In this document: positions 26,006 to 33,357 of the stretch, piece after piece
Numbering within the stretch: position 1 is the first letter of the stretch
Layout: the number at the start of each line of letters is the position of its first letter
DNA from: Micromonospora profundi
GTDB taxonomy: Bacteria; Actinomycetota; Actinomycetes; Mycobacteriales; Micromonosporaceae
Length of the DNA stretch: 64,000 nucleotides
Direction: 5' to 3'
Assembly (NCBI RefSeq): GCF_011927785.1
Contig: NZ_JAATJK010000001.1
Span: forward strand, 6,574,501-6,638,500
Notes under the pieces: generated by a model
Told to the model about the DNA's origin: nothing
What the model saw: the letters and a program-made list of their open reading frames with translations, nothing else
Database searches by the model: none
Translations under genes and position numbers: made by a program

Positions 26006-26731
26006 TCAGTCGAAGAAGCGGGCCAGGTGGGACTGGGGTGCCGGGTCCTCGTCGGGGGGCAGTGGGGTCAGGTCGGCGAAGATGGAGGCGCCGTCGCAGC
26101 CGGCGTGCAGGGGATACCAACGCGGCGTGCCCGGTGGCCGTAGCTGACAGATCCCCTTGAACGTCTGCACGTCCATCAGCCGCACGTGTGTCGGGTCCGC
26201 CACCGCGTTCACGTGCCCCCACCAGGGGCTCATCACGTGGAGCACGCCACCCGGGCGGAGCACCCGGTGGCACTCGTCCACAAGCGGCAGGAAGTCGATC
26301 AGGTGCTCCAGGATGTGTACGGCGAAGAGGACGTCCACCGAATTGTCGGCCAGGGGCAGCGAGCCGGAGAGGTCCGCCACCGCGTCCACACCCGGCGCTG
26401 GATAGATGTCCAACCCCAGGTTGCCCTGCCACTGCTTCGTCGGTCCGCAGCCGAGATCCACCACCACCGGCTTCCGCCCGCCGACGCCGACCCGGCACCA
26501 GACGCCGTAGACCCCGGCCAGCCGGCCCACCATGTCGCGTACCAGCCGTAGGTCTTCCTGCTCGGGCACCTCACCACTGAGGTGCGCCACCCCCCGGTCG
26601 AACCGCACCTCGACCGCCAAGCCGCGCAGCCGGTCGTCGTGCCGGACCTGGTCCGCCCAGGCCCGCGCGAGGAACTCGTCGATCGCCCGCAGCCGGTCGG
26701 CCGAGGGTGGAGTCTGTGCCAAAGCAACCAT
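26006..26731 (-). CDS. SAM-dependent methyltransferase with N-terminal BON-like segment
   Basis: A 241-residue cytoplasmic protein. Residues about 23-80 (AVEVRFDRGVAHLSGEVPEQ and on to LAGVYGVW) look like a BON fold, a short alpha/beta module usually found in periplasmic or membrane-associated proteins. Residues 88-200 are a class I methyltransferase: VVVDLGCGP motif I, LPLADNSVDVLFAVHILEHL motif II region, VLRPGGVLHV motif III, and a Trp-rich SPWWGHVN. Start 26731 is supported by GGGAGG 8 bases upstream. Substrate unknown; no signal peptide. It is convergent with the LacI gene, 31 bp away. Confidence 0.82.
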   Translation of the reverse strand: MVALAQTPPSADRLRAIDEFLARAWADQVRHDDRLRGLAVEVRFDRGVAHLSGEVPEQEDLRLVRDMVGRLAGVYGVWCRVGVGGRKPVVVDLGCGPTKQWQGNLGLDIYPAPGVDAVADLSGSLPLADNSVDVLFAVHILEHLIDFLPLVDECHRVLRPGGVLHVMSPWWGHVNAVADPTHVRLMDVQTFKGICQLRPPGTPRWYPLHAGCDGASIFADLTPLPPDEDPAPQSHLARFFD

Positions 26732-26848
26732 TGGGGCCACCTCCCGCCGCGCGTTACCCGCATCCGCGCCCGGTATGCCCCACTCGTCCACAGCCTCGGC
26801 GTGCCGTCCAGTCGGCGTGTCGCAGGACCGACGGGGACACTGCGGCGA

Positions 26849-26892
26849 GCGTGATACCTGAGAGTCATCAAAATTCCTCAGAGGTATCACGC
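26849..26892. repeat. Inverted repeat with AT-rich loop
   Basis: GCGTGATAC (26849-26857) and GTATCACGC (26884-26892) are perfect complements. CTGAG and CTCAG extend the stem after a 2-base bulge. The loop contains CATCAAAATTC, rare in this high-GC DNA. I recall GTGATACCTGAG-like sequences being repeated near genes in Micromonospora; not verified. It may be a REP-like element, operator or terminator. Confidence 0.5.
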
Positions 26893-26942
26893 CTCGACGA
26901 GCCCTGGGCCCCGCACCCGCACCCGCACCCACGCCTTCGCGT

Positions 26943-27053
26943 CACGCCCCGCGCCTCCGCGCCACGCCCCGCGCCTCCGCGCCACGCCCTCGATCCCGGG
27001 CCGTGGCTGCGAGCCGTTGACCACGAGCCGTGAGCCGTGAGCCCTGAGCCGCG
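26943..27053. repeat. Low-complexity tandem repeats
   Basis: A 20-bp unit beginning CACGCCCCGCGCC is present twice in tandem (26943-26962 and 26963-26982), with a partial third copy. At 27011-27053 a 7-bp GAGCCGT motif recurs four to five times with single-base variants. Confidence 0.75.
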
Positions 27054-27122
27054 TCCGGGTGCGGCGAATCGGACCGGGGCGGCAGGGTGCGCCGGGGCCG
27101 GCCAGAGCAGGGGTGCGGCAGG

Positions 27123-27443
27123 TCAGCCCGAGAGGGTACGGCGGCCCGGTCGGCCCGCGCCGCGCATCCGCTGCCGGGGTGGGGGATCGGTGGCCTTCGG
27201 CCGCTTGAGGTGGTACCGGTGCAGTTCGTTGTTGCCGGGCAGGGACGGGTCCTCGCTCATGGAGACCAGTTCCCAGCCTTGGTCCCCGGCCCTGTTGAGG
27301 TGGGCCAGCGAGGTGTCGCCGTACGGCGTCACGTCGACCATCGAGCCGTCCGGGCCGTACCAGACGAAGACGACCTCCCAGCCGAGGTCGGTGGTCGCGG
27401 CCTGACGGCGGCGGACCAGCAGGGCGTACTCCCACTTGAGCAT
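27123..27443 (-). CDS. Small conserved hypothetical protein (DUF4177-like)
   Basis: A 106-residue cytoplasmic protein starting MLKWEYALLVRRRQAA. The body has the pattern WEYALL, then DVTPYGDTSLAHLNRAGDQG, then WELVSMSED, which resembles small proteins of the DUF4177 type (a Trp-Glu-Tyr start and a GWELV motif). The tail after residue 80 is basic (KRPKATDPPPRQRMRGAG). Function is unknown. The start at 27443 was chosen for the conserved opening; the ribosome-binding site is weak. It lies 39 bp after the start of the noncoding strand neighbour and is read in the same direction as the ABC-F gene's stop side. Confidence 0.7.
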   Translation of the reverse strand: MLKWEYALLVRRRQAATTDLGWEVVFVWYGPDGSMVDVTPYGDTSLAHLNRAGDQGWELVSMSEDPSLPGNNELHRYHLKRPKATDPPPRQRMRGAGRPGRRTLSG

Positions 27444-27481
27444 GGCGACATTCTCACCCCGCGACGGTCCGCCGGCACGGA

Positions 27482-29119
27482 TCAATCCTCGGCGATCCGC
27501 CCGGCGTCCACCCGCAGTCGACGGTTCGTCTCGATGGCGGCAAGCATCCGCCGGTCATGGGTGACCAGCAGCAGTGTGCCCGGGTAGCTGGCAAGGGCCG
27601 ATTCGAGCTGCTCGATGGCGGGCAGGTCCAGGTGGTTCGTAGGCTCGTCGAGCACCAGCAGGTTGACGCCCCGACCCTGGAGCAGGGCCAGCGCCGCGCG
27701 GGTCCGCTCTCCGGGGGAGAGGGTGGCTGCCGGCCGCGGGACGTGCGCCGCCCGCAATCCGAACTTGGCCAGCAGGGTCCGCGCGTCCGCCGGCGACATG
27801 TGGGGTACGGCCGCGTGGAACGCGTCGATCAGCGGGGCGTCGCCGAGGAACAGCCCTCGGGCCTGGTCGACCTCGCCGACCACCACACCCGGCCCCAACG
27901 AGGCGGTGCCCTCGTCCAGCGGCAGCCGGCCCAGCAGCGCGGCCAGCAGGGTGGACTTGCCGGAGCCGTTCGCCCCGGTGACCGCGACCCGGTCCGCCCA
28001 GTCGATCTGGAGGTCGATCGGGCCGAGGGTGAAGCCGCCACGGCGTACCACGGCACCTCGAAGCGTGGCCACGACGGCGCCGGCGCGGGGTGCGGCGGCG
28101 ATCTCCATGCGCAGCTCCCACTCCTTGCGGGGCTCCTCGACCACGTCGAGCCGTTCGATCAGCCGTTCGGTCTGCTTCGCCTTGGAGGCCTGCTTCTCGG
28201 TCGCCTCGCTGCGGAACTTCCGGCCGATCTTGTCGTTGTCGGTGGCCTTGCGCCGGGCGTTCTTCACGCCCTTCTCCATCCAGGAGCGCTGGGTACGCGC
28301 CCGCGCCTCCAGACCGGCGCGGGTGTCGGCGTACTCCTCGAAGTCGGCGCGGGCGTGCCGGCGCGCCACCTCGCGCTCCTCCAGGTAGGCCGCGTAGCCG
28401 CCGCCGTACTGGTTGATCTGCTGCTGGGGCAGGTCCAGCTCCAGCACACGGGTCACTGTGCGGGTGAGGAACTCCCGGTCGTGGCTGACAAGCACCGTGC
28501 CGGCCCGCAGCCCGGTGACGAACTCCTCCAGCCGCTCCAGCCCGGCCAGGTCCAGATCGTTCGTCGGCTCGTCGAGCAGGAACACGTCGTACCGGCTGAG
28601 CAGCAGCGACGCGAGCCCGGCCCGGGCGGCCTGACCACCGGAGAGCCCGGTCGTCGGATGGTCCAGGTCGACCGCGAGCCCCAGGTCGGCGCTTACCTGC
28701 TCGGCGCGCTCCTCCAGATCCGCACCGCCGAGGGCGAGCCAGCGCTCCAGGGCATCGGCGTACGCGTCGTCGGCCCCTACCGCCCCGGCGGTCAGCGCCT
28801 CGGCCGCCGCGTCCAACGCGGCCTGCGCGGCGGTCACCCCGGTCCGGCGGGCCAGGAAGTCACGTACCGTCTCGCCCGGCCGCCGCTCCGGCTCCTGCGG
28901 CAGGTGCCCGACGCTCGCGGTGGGCGGGCTGAGTCGGACGCTGCCGGCCTCCACCGGAAGCAACCCCGCGAGGGTACGCAGCAACGTCGACTTGCCGGCG
29001 CCGTTCGGCCCGACCAGGCCGACCACGTCGCCGGGGGCGACCACCAGGTCCAGGCCAGCGAACAGTGGTCGGTCGCCGTGCCCGGCGGCCAGGTCCTTGA
29101 CGATCATCGTGGCGCTCAT
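27482..29119 (-). CDS. ABC-F family ATPase
   Basis: A 545-residue soluble protein with two ABC cassettes and no membrane domain. Cassette 1: VGPNGAGKSTLLRTLAG, LSGGQAARAGLASLLL, FLLDEPTNDLDL. Cassette 2: TGANGSGKSTLLAALLG, LSPGERTRAALALL, LVLDEPTNHLDLP. An interdomain linker rich in Arg/Lys (about 245-325, EYADTRAGLEARARTQRSWM) is the ribosome-interacting arm of ABC-F proteins. Members act in translation or confer resistance to ribosome-targeting antibiotics; which applies here is not visible. The next gene at 29182 is divergent. Confidence 0.93.
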   Translation of the reverse strand: MSATMIVKDLAAGHGDRPLFAGLDLVVAPGDVVGLVGPNGAGKSTLLRTLAGLLPVEAGSVRLSPPTASVGHLPQEPERRPGETVRDFLARRTGVTAAQAALDAAAEALTAGAVGADDAYADALERWLALGGADLEERAEQVSADLGLAVDLDHPTTGLSGGQAARAGLASLLLSRYDVFLLDEPTNDLDLAGLERLEEFVTGLRAGTVLVSHDREFLTRTVTRVLELDLPQQQINQYGGGYAAYLEEREVARRHARADFEEYADTRAGLEARARTQRSWMEKGVKNARRKATDNDKIGRKFRSEATEKQASKAKQTERLIERLDVVEEPRKEWELRMEIAAAPRAGAVVATLRGAVVRRGGFTLGPIDLQIDWADRVAVTGANGSGKSTLLAALLGRLPLDEGTASLGPGVVVGEVDQARGLFLGDAPLIDAFHAAVPHMSPADARTLLAKFGLRAAHVPRPAATLSPGERTRAALALLQGRGVNLLVLDEPTNHLDLPAIEQLESALASYPGTLLLVTHDRRMLAAIETNRRLRVDAGRIAED

Positions 29120-29126
29120 CAGGACG

Positions 29127-29145
29127 GCAGCCTATCCGGCTGCCC
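29127..29145. promoter_or_regulatory. Short perfect inverted repeat between divergent ABC-F and ROK genes
   Basis: GGCAGCC (29127-29133) and GGCTGCC (29139-29145) flank TATCC in the 62-bp divergent interval. The TAT core may belong to a -10 element, so this could be an operator over a shared promoter; evidence is symmetry only. Confidence 0.35.
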
Positions 29146-29181
29146 GCATACGAACCGACGGCAGCGGGCAGACTCAACAGC

Positions 29182-29952
29182 GTGGTGACCACACTGGCGA
29201 TCGACTGCGGTGGCGGCGGCATCAAGGCGTCGGTGCTCGACGAGGCCGGCACGATGCGCGCCCGGCCGCTGCGCGTGCCGACTCCGTACCCGCTGCCGCC
29301 CGCACTGTTCGTCCAGACGCTGCTGGACCTGGGCGCGCGGCTGCCGACGGCGGACCGGCTGACCGTAGGCGTACCCGGCATGATCAGGCACGGAGTGGTG
29401 GTCGCCACCCCGCACTACGTAACCAGGAACGGTCCGCGCACCCGCGTCGACCCGGACCTGCTTGCCGAGTGGTCCGGCTGGGACGCCCGCGGCGCGTTGG
29501 CCGACGCGTTCGGGGTGCCCGCGCTGGTGCTCAACGACGCCGAGGTGCACGGCGCCGGGGTGGTCGCCGGCACCGGCTGCGAGCTGGTGCTGACCCTGGG
29601 GACGGGGCTGGGCAGCGCCCTCTTCGACGGCGGTCGGCTCGCGCCGCACCTTGAGCTGTCCCACGCGCCGGTGCGGTGGGGAACCACCTACGACACGTAC
29701 GTCGGTGAGCCGGAGCGTCGGCGACTCGGCGACGCGTTCTGGTCCCGCCGGATCCGACAGGTGGTGGACGGGCTCCGTCCCGTGTTCCGCTGGGACCGCC
29801 TCTATCTGGGCGGAGGCAACTCGCGGCTGATCCGGCCCGAGCAACTGGCCCGGATGGGCGACGACGTGGTGGTGGTGCCGAACACCGCAGGCATCGTCGG
29901 TGGCGTCCGCGCCTGGGAGCTGTCCACCGGCCGCCGGAACGCCCGAACCTGA
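29182..29952 (+). CDS. ROK-family kinase (polyphosphate glucokinase-like)
   Basis: A 256-residue cytoplasmic sugar kinase-like protein. The phosphate-binding segment AIDCGGGGIKASVLDEAG opens the protein; LVLNDAEVHGAG holds the catalytic Asp, and LTLGTGLGSALF is the second phosphate motif. The Cys-rich zinc site of ROK repressors and glucokinases is absent. The short length and DGGRLAPHLELSH segment fit the polyphosphate/ATP glucokinase branch, though GTP or ATP use cannot be decided. It starts with GTG at 29182 or the adjacent GTG 29185; no clear ribosome-binding site, so the transcript may be leaderless. Confidence 0.85.
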   Translation: MVTTLAIDCGGGGIKASVLDEAGTMRARPLRVPTPYPLPPALFVQTLLDLGARLPTADRLTVGVPGMIRHGVVVATPHYVTRNGPRTRVDPDLLAEWSGWDARGALADAFGVPALVLNDAEVHGAGVVAGTGCELVLTLGTGLGSALFDGGRLAPHLELSHAPVRWGTTYDTYVGEPERRRLGDAFWSRRIRQVVDGLRPVFRWDRLYLGGGNSRLIRPEQLARMGDDVVVVPNTAGIVGGVRAWELSTGRRNART

Positions 29953-30041
29953 CCCGATCTCGACATCGGGAACAGTCGCCAAACTCACAGCGTTGTGCCA
30001 GCGTCGGGACAGGTGACGGTACGACCCGAGGAGGTGGACAG

Positions 30042-30410
30042 ATGGATCTTCTGGCGGACTACCGGCGGGCGACCATGTTCTTCGAGACCGGCGACCCGAG
30101 CGGGGCGGCCCGACTGCTGGAGCCGATCGTGGACGCCGAGCCCGGCAACGCGGCGGTCCGGCAGTTGCTGGCCCGGGCATACTTCCAGTCGGCCCAGCTC
30201 AACCGGGCCGAGGCGCACCTGCGGGAGCTGGTCGACCGGGACCCGAGCGACCACTACGCGCACCACGTGCTTGGGCGGACGCTGGAGCGGCTGAACCGGC
30301 ACACCGACGCGCTGCGGCACCTGCGGATCGCCGCCGCCATGTACGCGGCCAACGACGACTATCGGGTGGCGCTGGATCGGGTCGAGGCCCGTGTCGGCGG
30401 CACGCGCTGA
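30042..30410 (+). CDS. Small tetratricopeptide repeat protein
   Basis: A 122-residue cytoplasmic protein made almost entirely of about three TPR helical pairs (ARLLEPIVDAEPGNAAVRQL, then NRAEAHLRELVDRDPSDHYA, then LNRHTDALRHLRIAA). These give a protein-binding scaffold; the partner is unknown. A strong GAGGAGG ribosome-binding site precedes the ATG. Followed by a hairpin and then the Smr gene with its own -10 element. Confidence 0.85.
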   Translation: MDLLADYRRATMFFETGDPSGAARLLEPIVDAEPGNAAVRQLLARAYFQSAQLNRAEAHLRELVDRDPSDHYAHHVLGRTLERLNRHTDALRHLRIAAAMYAANDDYRVALDRVEARVGGTR

Positions 30411-30427
30411 ACGAACCGGCGACGAGC

Positions 30428-30454
30428 AAGGGGCGGTCCTGCGGGGCCGCCCTT
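30428..30454 (+). terminator. Hairpin terminator after the TPR gene
   Basis: AAGGGGCGG (30428-30436) pairs with CCGCCCTT (30447-30454), and outer ACGA/TCGT bases extend it. It lies 18 bp after the stop at 30410. Confidence 0.65.
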
Positions 30455-30486
30455 CGTCGTACGGCGGGGTGCCCGCCGAGCATGCC

Positions 30487-30492
30487 TAGGAT
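30487..30492 (+). promoter_or_regulatory. Predicted -10 element (TAGGAT) of the Smr-domain gene
   Basis: TAGGAT matches the actinobacterial sigma-A -10 consensus TAnnnT and lies 37 bases before the ATG at 30529, right after the upstream terminator. No good -35 hexamer is visible. Confidence 0.45.
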
Positions 30493-30528
30493 GGCGGGCA
30501 TGGGACCTGACCGGCCGGGGGCTGCGGC

Positions 30529-30783
30529 ATGAAGCTCAAGCTGGACCTGCACGAGATCTTCAACAAGGGCCAGGACATCGACCGGGCGCTGCGCGGGATC
30601 ATGGACGAGGCGGTGGCGAAGAAGGCCACCCTCGTCGAGATCATCCCCGGCAAGGGGTCGGGGCAGCTCAAGAAGCGGGTGCTGCGGTTCCTCGACCAGA
30701 AGGACGTCAAGCAGCTCTACCACCGGGTGGAGAAGGACTCGAAGAACTTCGGCCGCCTCTTCGTGCACTTCCGCTGGAAGTAG
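30529..30783 (+). CDS. Small Smr-domain protein
   Basis: An 84-residue protein comprising one Smr (small MutS-related) domain: LDLHEIFNKGQDIDRAL with the LDLH motif, IIPGKGSGQLKKRVLRFL with the GxGxG-like loop, and a Lys-rich C-terminus. Smr domains nick or bind branched nucleic acids or collided ribosome mRNA. As a stand-alone unit its target is unknown. It has its own promoter-like TAGGAT. Confidence 0.87.
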   Translation: MKLKLDLHEIFNKGQDIDRALRGIMDEAVAKKATLVEIIPGKGSGQLKKRVLRFLDQKDVKQLYHRVEKDSKNFGRLFVHFRWK

Positions 30784-30807
30784 TGTCGTGCTGCCCGCGA
30801 GGCAGGT

Positions 30808-31257
30808 TCAGAGGTCCAGGACGCCAACCGTCTGGCCGCCACTCTGCTCGCCTGTCGGCCGGAAGCCCAGCTTCAGATAGAACTCCTCCGGCCCTCCTGC
30901 CCGGGGCTCCCAGGTGACGTATGCCTGGGTGCCGCCCCGGGCGCGGATCTCCCCGCAGGCGGCCGCGGTGGCGAACCGGCCGTAACCCTTCCCCTGTGCG
31001 TCGGCCGCGATGTTCAGCCGCCACAGACCGGAGCGCAGGTCGTCCGGATTGTCGCCCCACGGGATGTCGAGGAAGGCCATGAGAAAGCCGACCAGCCGGT
31101 CGCCGTCGTAGATCAGCCTGGGCCAGGCGTGGTCAGGGAAGACGTACGCCTCGGCCAGCGACTGGACCACCGGCGCGACCAGATCCTCCTGATCGGGGCG
31201 CACCGACAGTTCGAGGGCCGCCTCGTAGTTCTCCGGGGTGATCTTCTCCAGCCGCAT
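30808..31257 (-). CDS. GNAT N-acetyltransferase (diamine acetyltransferase-like)
   Basis: A 149-residue cytoplasmic enzyme. The acetyl-CoA loop reads AADAQGKGYGRFATAA (QGKGYG is the Q/RxxGxG motif); the fold ends EEFYLKLGFRPTGE. The opening RLEKITPENYEAALELSV is like the spermine/spermidine or PaiA-type acetyltransferases. Start 31257 is chosen at this conserved opening; an ATG at 31269 is equally possible and neither has a ribosome-binding site. Divergent from the ATPase gene at 31367. Confidence 0.85.
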   Translation of the reverse strand: MRLEKITPENYEAALELSVRPDQEDLVAPVVQSLAEAYVFPDHAWPRLIYDGDRLVGFLMAFLDIPWGDNPDDLRSGLWRLNIAADAQGKGYGRFATAAACGEIRARGGTQAYVTWEPRAGGPEEFYLKLGFRPTGEQSGGQTVGVLDL

Positions 31258-31324
31258 GTCGCGGACCATAGCGGGCGGAGGTTGGACAAGCGACTGGGTT
31301 AGGCCGGAGCGGCTCCCGGCTGGT

Positions 31325-31351
31325 AGATTGGATCGAAGTAAGATCCGATCT
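31325..31351. promoter_or_regulatory. Imperfect palindrome upstream of the ATPase gene
   Basis: AGATTGGATC (31325-31334) and GATCCGATCT (31342-31351) are inverted copies with 9 of 10 matches around GAAGTAA. It sits 15 bp upstream of the ATG at 31367, in a locally AT-rich patch, and overlaps a TAGATT (31324-31329) that could be a -10. A repressor site is likely. Confidence 0.55.
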
Positions 31352-31366
31352 AGCTTTGGAGAGGCT

Positions 31367-32815
31367 ATGTTCGTCGGTCGGCGCACTGAACTTGACCTGC
31401 TCACCAAGCAGCTTGATCATGTGAAGCGCACCGGCGGTGGCCGCTCTGTCGCTATCCGCGGGCGGCGGCAGGTGGGCAAGTCGCGGCTCGTGCAGGAGCT
31501 GTGCGATCAGGTCGAACTGCCGTACTGCTTCTACACCGCCGTCAAGGGCGCGTCGAGCGTCGAAGCGGTCGGCCACTTTCTCGGCGCGCTGCGCGACTCG
31601 TCGCTGCTCACCTCCGGCGGTCGTGACCTCCTGCCGTCCCAACCGACGGCCGGTGGCTGGGGCGACATGCTGCGGGTCCTGGCGGGCGTCCTGCCCGACA
31701 CGCCGAGTGTGGTCGTCTTTGACGAGTTGCCCTGGATCTCCGAGCAGGACGCGACGTTCGACGGGCACCTCCAGGTCGCCTGGGACAGGCTCCTCTCCAG
31801 CAAGCCGGTGCTACTACTGCTGCTGGGCAGTGATCTGCACATGATGCAGCGGTTCACCGAGTACGACCGGCCGTTCTACGGCAGGGCCACGAACATGGTC
31901 CTCGGCCCGTTCAACCTTGGCGAAACCGCCGCCGTGACCGGGCTGAGCGGCGCCGATGCGATCGATGCGCACCTGATCACTGGTGGCTTGCCCGGTGTCG
32001 CCCTGGAATGGGCCCCGGGAACGCCCCCCGCCGACTTCTTGCGACAGGAGATCTCCAACAAGACCTCGGCGTTGTTCACCGTCCCCGAGCAGTCCCTGGC
32101 GTCGGAGTTTCCCGCACCGGACACCGCCCGGCGCATTCTGGAAGCGGTCGGCGGCGCAGGCGGTCGCACGTTCAGCAACATCGCCGCAGCCGCCGGCGAC
32201 CGCGGCGGCCCGGTCAGTTCCGGCACCCTGTCCCCGCTGCTGCACAGGCTCGTCGAGGAGAAGCAGATCCTCACCGTCGACAAGCCGTTGTCCACCAAGC
32301 CCAGCAAACTGGCCCAGTACCGAATCGCCGACAGCAACCTGCGCCTTTACCTGGCCATCTTGCGCGACGTGCATCAACTGGTTCTGCGCGACCGGACAGC
32401 GGCCGCCCGCGCTGTCCTTGACAGTCGGTGGTCCACCTGGCGGGGCAACGCCGTCGAGCCGATCATTCGCGATGCGCTGGCCATCTCCGCCGGTGCCGGA
32501 CGCCTGCCCTGGGCCGACACGTGGGAAGTTGGCGCCTGGTGGAACCGGCAGTTCAACCCGGAGATCGATCTTGTGGGAGTCGACCGCACCCCGGTCGCCT
32601 CCCGCATCGCGTTCGCCGGCTCCATCAAATGGCAGGAGGGCCCGTTCGACAGGCGCCATCTCGACGAACTGCGGCGCGACGCCCCGCTGATCCCGGGTTT
32701 TCAGCTCGGCGTCAGCGGCCTGGTCGTCGTCAGCCGTTCTGGAGTCGACCTCCCGGCGGACTCTGTGGATCTTGTTTGGGGACCTGACGACATCGTCCAG
32801 ACGTGGTCGGCCTGA
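31367..32815 (+). CDS. Archaeal-type P-loop ATPase with C-terminal DUF234-like domain
   Basis: A 482-residue protein that begins MFVGRRTELDLL with Walker A IRGRRQVGKSRLVQEL (about 30-45) and Walker B VVVFDELPWISEQD, the pattern of the archaeal ATPase family. A winged-helix segment follows (SPLLHRLVEEKQILTVDKPL, KLAQYRIADSNLRLYLAIL). The C-terminal part resembles DUF234, a PD-(D/E)xK nuclease-like fold: NPEIDLVGVD and then FAGSIKWQEG. In relatives the latter usually contains Glu before the xLys; here it is Ser, so nuclease activity may be lost. GGAGAGG precedes the ATG. Biological role unknown; scattered distribution of the family suggests transfer. Confidence 0.85.
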   Translation: MFVGRRTELDLLTKQLDHVKRTGGGRSVAIRGRRQVGKSRLVQELCDQVELPYCFYTAVKGASSVEAVGHFLGALRDSSLLTSGGRDLLPSQPTAGGWGDMLRVLAGVLPDTPSVVVFDELPWISEQDATFDGHLQVAWDRLLSSKPVLLLLLGSDLHMMQRFTEYDRPFYGRATNMVLGPFNLGETAAVTGLSGADAIDAHLITGGLPGVALEWAPGTPPADFLRQEISNKTSALFTVPEQSLASEFPAPDTARRILEAVGGAGGRTFSNIAAAAGDRGGPVSSGTLSPLLHRLVEEKQILTVDKPLSTKPSKLAQYRIADSNLRLYLAILRDVHQLVLRDRTAAARAVLDSRWSTWRGNAVEPIIRDALAISAGAGRLPWADTWEVGAWWNRQFNPEIDLVGVDRTPVASRIAFAGSIKWQEGPFDRRHLDELRRDAPLIPGFQLGVSGLVVVSRSGVDLPADSVDLVWGPDDIVQTWSA

Positions 32816-32894
32816 TGCAGGCAGACGTTGCGATGGGTGCGACGTTCTCCCCGCCAGCGGTCGCATGGACGCGACGAAGGCCAGCATCCACCGG

Positions 32895-33254
32895 TCAGAG
32901 GCTCGTGGTGAGGACGCCGCACGCGGCCAGCGGCAGCACCGCGCTCAGCGTGCCCACCAGGACCGACGAGCGGATCCGGGTACGGGACACGAGCACCGCG
33001 AGCATCGCCAGGCTGACCAGTAGAGCGAGGAACATCGCCGGCGCGGCCACGTAGAGCCCGAAGATCAGCGTGCGGGAGCGTTCGGAGTCGCACCCCTCGC
33101 CGCAGTCCGCCGGGACCGATCCGGAGAGCGTGCCGAGAAACAGGCCGAACGCCACGACGACTGCGACGTACCAGCCGACCAGCACCAGGAACGCGGCGCG
33201 TGGGTTGGCCCTGCCAGTGCCGGCGGGGGCGGGGCGTGGCGGCGACAGCGTCAT
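32895..33254 (-). CDS. Small membrane protein of unknown function
   Basis: A 119-residue protein with three predicted membrane segments (about 24-43, 65-87, 95-113). Between the first two lies a short extracytoplasmic loop with two Cys (DCGEGCDSE), possibly a disulfide or metal site. The N-terminus is Pro/Arg rich. I do not recognise a family. It is divergent from the membrane protein gene at 33358. Confidence 0.6.
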   Translation of the reverse strand: MTLSPPRPAPAGTGRANPRAAFLVLVGWYVAVVVAFGLFLGTLSGSVPADCGEGCDSERSRTLIFGLYVAAPAMFLALLVSLAMLAVLVSRTRIRSSVLVGTLSAVLPLAACGVLTTSL

Positions 33255-33345
33255 GCCCGAAGTATCCGACGTCGTGCCAGCGGCGTCAGCCCCGAGTGCG
33301 CCGGGCCTTGTCGATGACCACGTCCGCGGGGAGTGGTGTGGCTAC

Positions 33346-33351
33346 TAGGTT
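33346..33351 (+). promoter_or_regulatory. Predicted -10 element (TAGGTT), leaderless start
   Basis: TAGGTT ends only 6 bases before the ATG at 33358, matching the spacing expected for leaderless transcripts in actinobacteria. No -35 is obvious. Confidence 0.35.
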
Positions 33352-33357
33352 CGGAAC

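Larger units (their letters stand above)
26732..27122. other. 391-bp noncoding region rich in short repeats
   Basis: No gene is supported. It contains an inverted repeat (26849-26892), three CCGCAC units at 26911-26928, a 20-bp tandem duplication (26943-26982), and degenerate GAGCCGT heptamers (27011-27053). Such stacked low-complexity repeats are unusual next to compact neighbours. Confidence 0.75.
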
